64,000 nt of DNA from Scylla paramamosain. Taxonomy: Eukaryota > Arthropoda > Malacostraca > Decapoda > Portunidae. The notes beneath the pieces were generated by a model that saw only the letters and a program-made list of their open reading frames with translations, ran no database searches and was not told the DNA's origin. Location: contig NC_087190.1 in NCBI RefSeq assembly GCF_035594125.1, positions 6,813,962 to 6,877,961 of the forward strand. Direction: 5' to 3'. A program made the translations under genes and the position numbers. Positions 62,193 to 64,000 of the stretch are shown one piece after another. Each line of letters starts with the position of its first letter. Within the stretch, counting starts at the first letter, position 1.

Positions 62193-64000
62193 AGCCATTC
62201 CTCTCCAAGCCATTCGTATAACCACTCCTCTCCCACCCATTCCTAGCCACTCCTCTCCCAGTCATTCCCAGCCATTCCATTCCCAACCAATCCTCCCCCA
62301 GCCATTCCCAGACACAGCCCTCCCAGCCATTACCAGCCATTCCTCTCTCAACCATTACCAGTTACTCCTCTCCCAGCCAATTCCAGACACTCCCCTAACA
62401 GCCATTCCCAGCCACTCCTCTCCCAGTCTCTCCCAGCTACTTCTCCCTCAGCCATTCCCAGCAACTCCTTCCCTAGTCATTCCCAGCCACTCCTTTCCCA
62501 GCCACTTCTCTCCCAGCCACTAATCCCCCAGTTATTCCCAGCTACTCATCCCCCAGTCATTCCCAGCCATTCCTTTCCCAGCCACTTCTCTCCCAGCCAC
62601 TCTTCCGCCAGCCATTCCCAGACACTGTCCTCCCAGCCGTTACCAGCCATTCCTCTCCCAACCATTACCAGATACTCCTCTCGCAGCCAATTCCAGACAC
62701 TCCCCTAACAGCCATTCCCAGCCACTCCTCTCCCAGCCATTCCTAACCAATGCCCTCACAGTCTCTCCCATCCCCATCTCCCCCAGCCATTTCCACCCAC
62801 TGCCCTCCCTGCCTCTCAAAGCCACTCCTACCCCGGACACACAAAGGTGATCCTCCCCATCAATTTTCAACCACACCCCTCCCAGCCTCTCCCAGCCATA
62901 CAAAGCCATTCACAGCCACTTCTCTCCCAGCCTCTTCTCCCCCCACCCATTCCCAGGCTCTCCCAGCCATTCCCAGCCTCTCCTAGCCACTCCCAGCTTC
63001 TCTCCCAGCTATTCCCAGCCATTCCCATCTCAGCCATTCCCAGCCACTCAAGATTCAGCTATTCCCAGTCACTCCTCTCCCAGACATTCCCAGCTACACC
63101 CCCTTTCAGCTATTCCCAAGTACTAATCTCCCAGCCATTTTCAGCCACTCCTTTCCCAGCCATTCCCCGCCACTCCTTTCCCAGTCATTCCAAGCCACTC
63201 TTCTCCCAGCTATTTCCAGCCATTCACAGCCACTCCTCTCCCGGTCTATCCCAGCTCCTTCACCCCCAGTCATTCTCAGCCAGTCCCCTCCCAGCCTCTC
63301 CTCCCCCAGCCATCCCCAGCCGCTCCATTCCCAGCCACTCCTCCCACAGCCATTCCCAGCCTCTCCCAGTCGCTCCTCTCCCAGCCATTCCTTGTTACTC
63401 CTCTTCCAGCCAATGCCAGCCATTCCTCTCACAGCCATTCCCAGCCACTCCTCTCCCAGCCATTGCTAACCACTCCTCTCCCAGACACTTCTACTCCAGC
63501 CATTCCCAGCCACTCCCCTCCCTGCCCCTCCCAGCCATTCTTCCCCCAACCATTCCCAGCCTCTCTTAGCCACTCCTCTCCCAACCATTCCCAGCCACTC
63601 CTTTCCCAGCCATTCATAGCCAATCCCAGCCACTACTTTCCCAGCCATTCCCAGTTACTTATCTCCCCGGCAGTCCTCTCCCATGCAGTCATTCCCAGCA
63701 ACACATCTCCCAGCCTCTTCGAGCCAATCCCAGCCATTCCCAGCCACTCCTCTCCCAGCCATTCCTCTCCCAGCTATTGCCAGCCATCCCTCTACTAGCC
63801 ATTCCTCTTTCAGCTATTCGCTGTTACACCTGTCTCAGCTATTCCCAGCATTCCTAGCTGCTCCTCCTCCAGCCATTCCCAGACTCTGCTCCCTCAGCCA
63901 TTCCCAGCCATTCTTCTCCCAGTCGTTCCCAGCCATTCACAGCCACTCGTCTCAAATCCATTTCCAGCCACTTCTCTCAGAGCCATTCACAGCCATTCCT
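62193..64000 (-). repeat. 25-bp minisatellite, inverted, C-rich strand on top, to the window end
   Basis: The same unit as the preceding block but reverse-complemented (CATTCCCAGCCACTCCTCTC). About 70 diverged units continue past the window edge. Each 25-bp unit is itself two related parts, CATTCCCAGC and CACTCCTCTCCCAGC. Frames are open on both strands and read Ser-His-Ser-Gln-Pro or Gly-Trp-Glu repeats. I reject them as genes. Confidence 0.94.

Noticed and set aside
61819..63798. Long open frames up to 240 codons, rich in Ser-Gln-Pro or Gly-Trp-Glu
   Set aside because: The 25-bp repeat stays open in several frames on both strands at once, as expected from a stop-poor minisatellite.

Overview
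This is a eukaryotic, animal-type window, most likely from a decapod crustacean such as a crab or shrimp. It has no operons or bacterial signals. It is AT-rich and packed with simple repeats, a diverged satellite, non-LTR retrotransposon relics of arthropod type, hAT transposon relics and a degenerate copy of a gene family found many times in arthropod genomes. The decapod assignment rests on my recognition of the protein families and is an inference. I see no intact single-copy host gene.

Layout. Positions 1 to about 51,300 are built on one AT-rich satellite with a monomer of about 96 bp. Diverged monomer types recur in a fixed order: a five-monomer higher-order repeat of about 455-470 bp near the left edge, and a second, apparently six-monomer order in about 5,000-10,050. 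On top of this lies a much larger duplication. Copy 1 (1-12,255) is an inverted counterpart of copy 2 (15,511-27,480), and copy 2 is directly repeated as copy 3 (about 28,199-47,340 and beyond). Satellite orientation flips at about 10,050, 12,255, 12,490, 12,823, 12,917, 15,510, 17,700, 30,340 and 32,690.

Each large copy carries the same three foreign inserts at the same places. These are a jockey-like LINE (1,602; 25,231; 47,389), the coding tail of a probable Penelope-like element followed by promoter-like sequence (3,961; 23,199; 38,712), and a degenerate host-type gene (6,736; 19,941; 34,945). The inserts therefore predate the triplication. Copy 3 keeps the fullest versions, including a 6.5-kb LINE (gag ORF1, endonuclease, reverse transcriptase) whose endonuclease is split by a probable 1,078-bp solo LTR. 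Shared deletions make copies 1 and 2 sisters, with copy 3 outside.

Positions 51,300-61,890 are a different landscape: long microsatellites (CT, TA, TCTTC, CAA, CTA, CA) between broken transposons. These are an hAT transposase with a BED-type finger (52,185-54,206, minus), an internally deleted CR1/L2-type LINE (minus), three LINE 3' ends that each finish in CTAGGTAA plus CA repeats, and the first part of a second hAT (60,733-61,890). From 61,891 to the window end is a 25-bp minisatellite that inverts once at about 62,193. No CDS appears functional, except that ORF1 of the copy-3 LINE is open from end to end.
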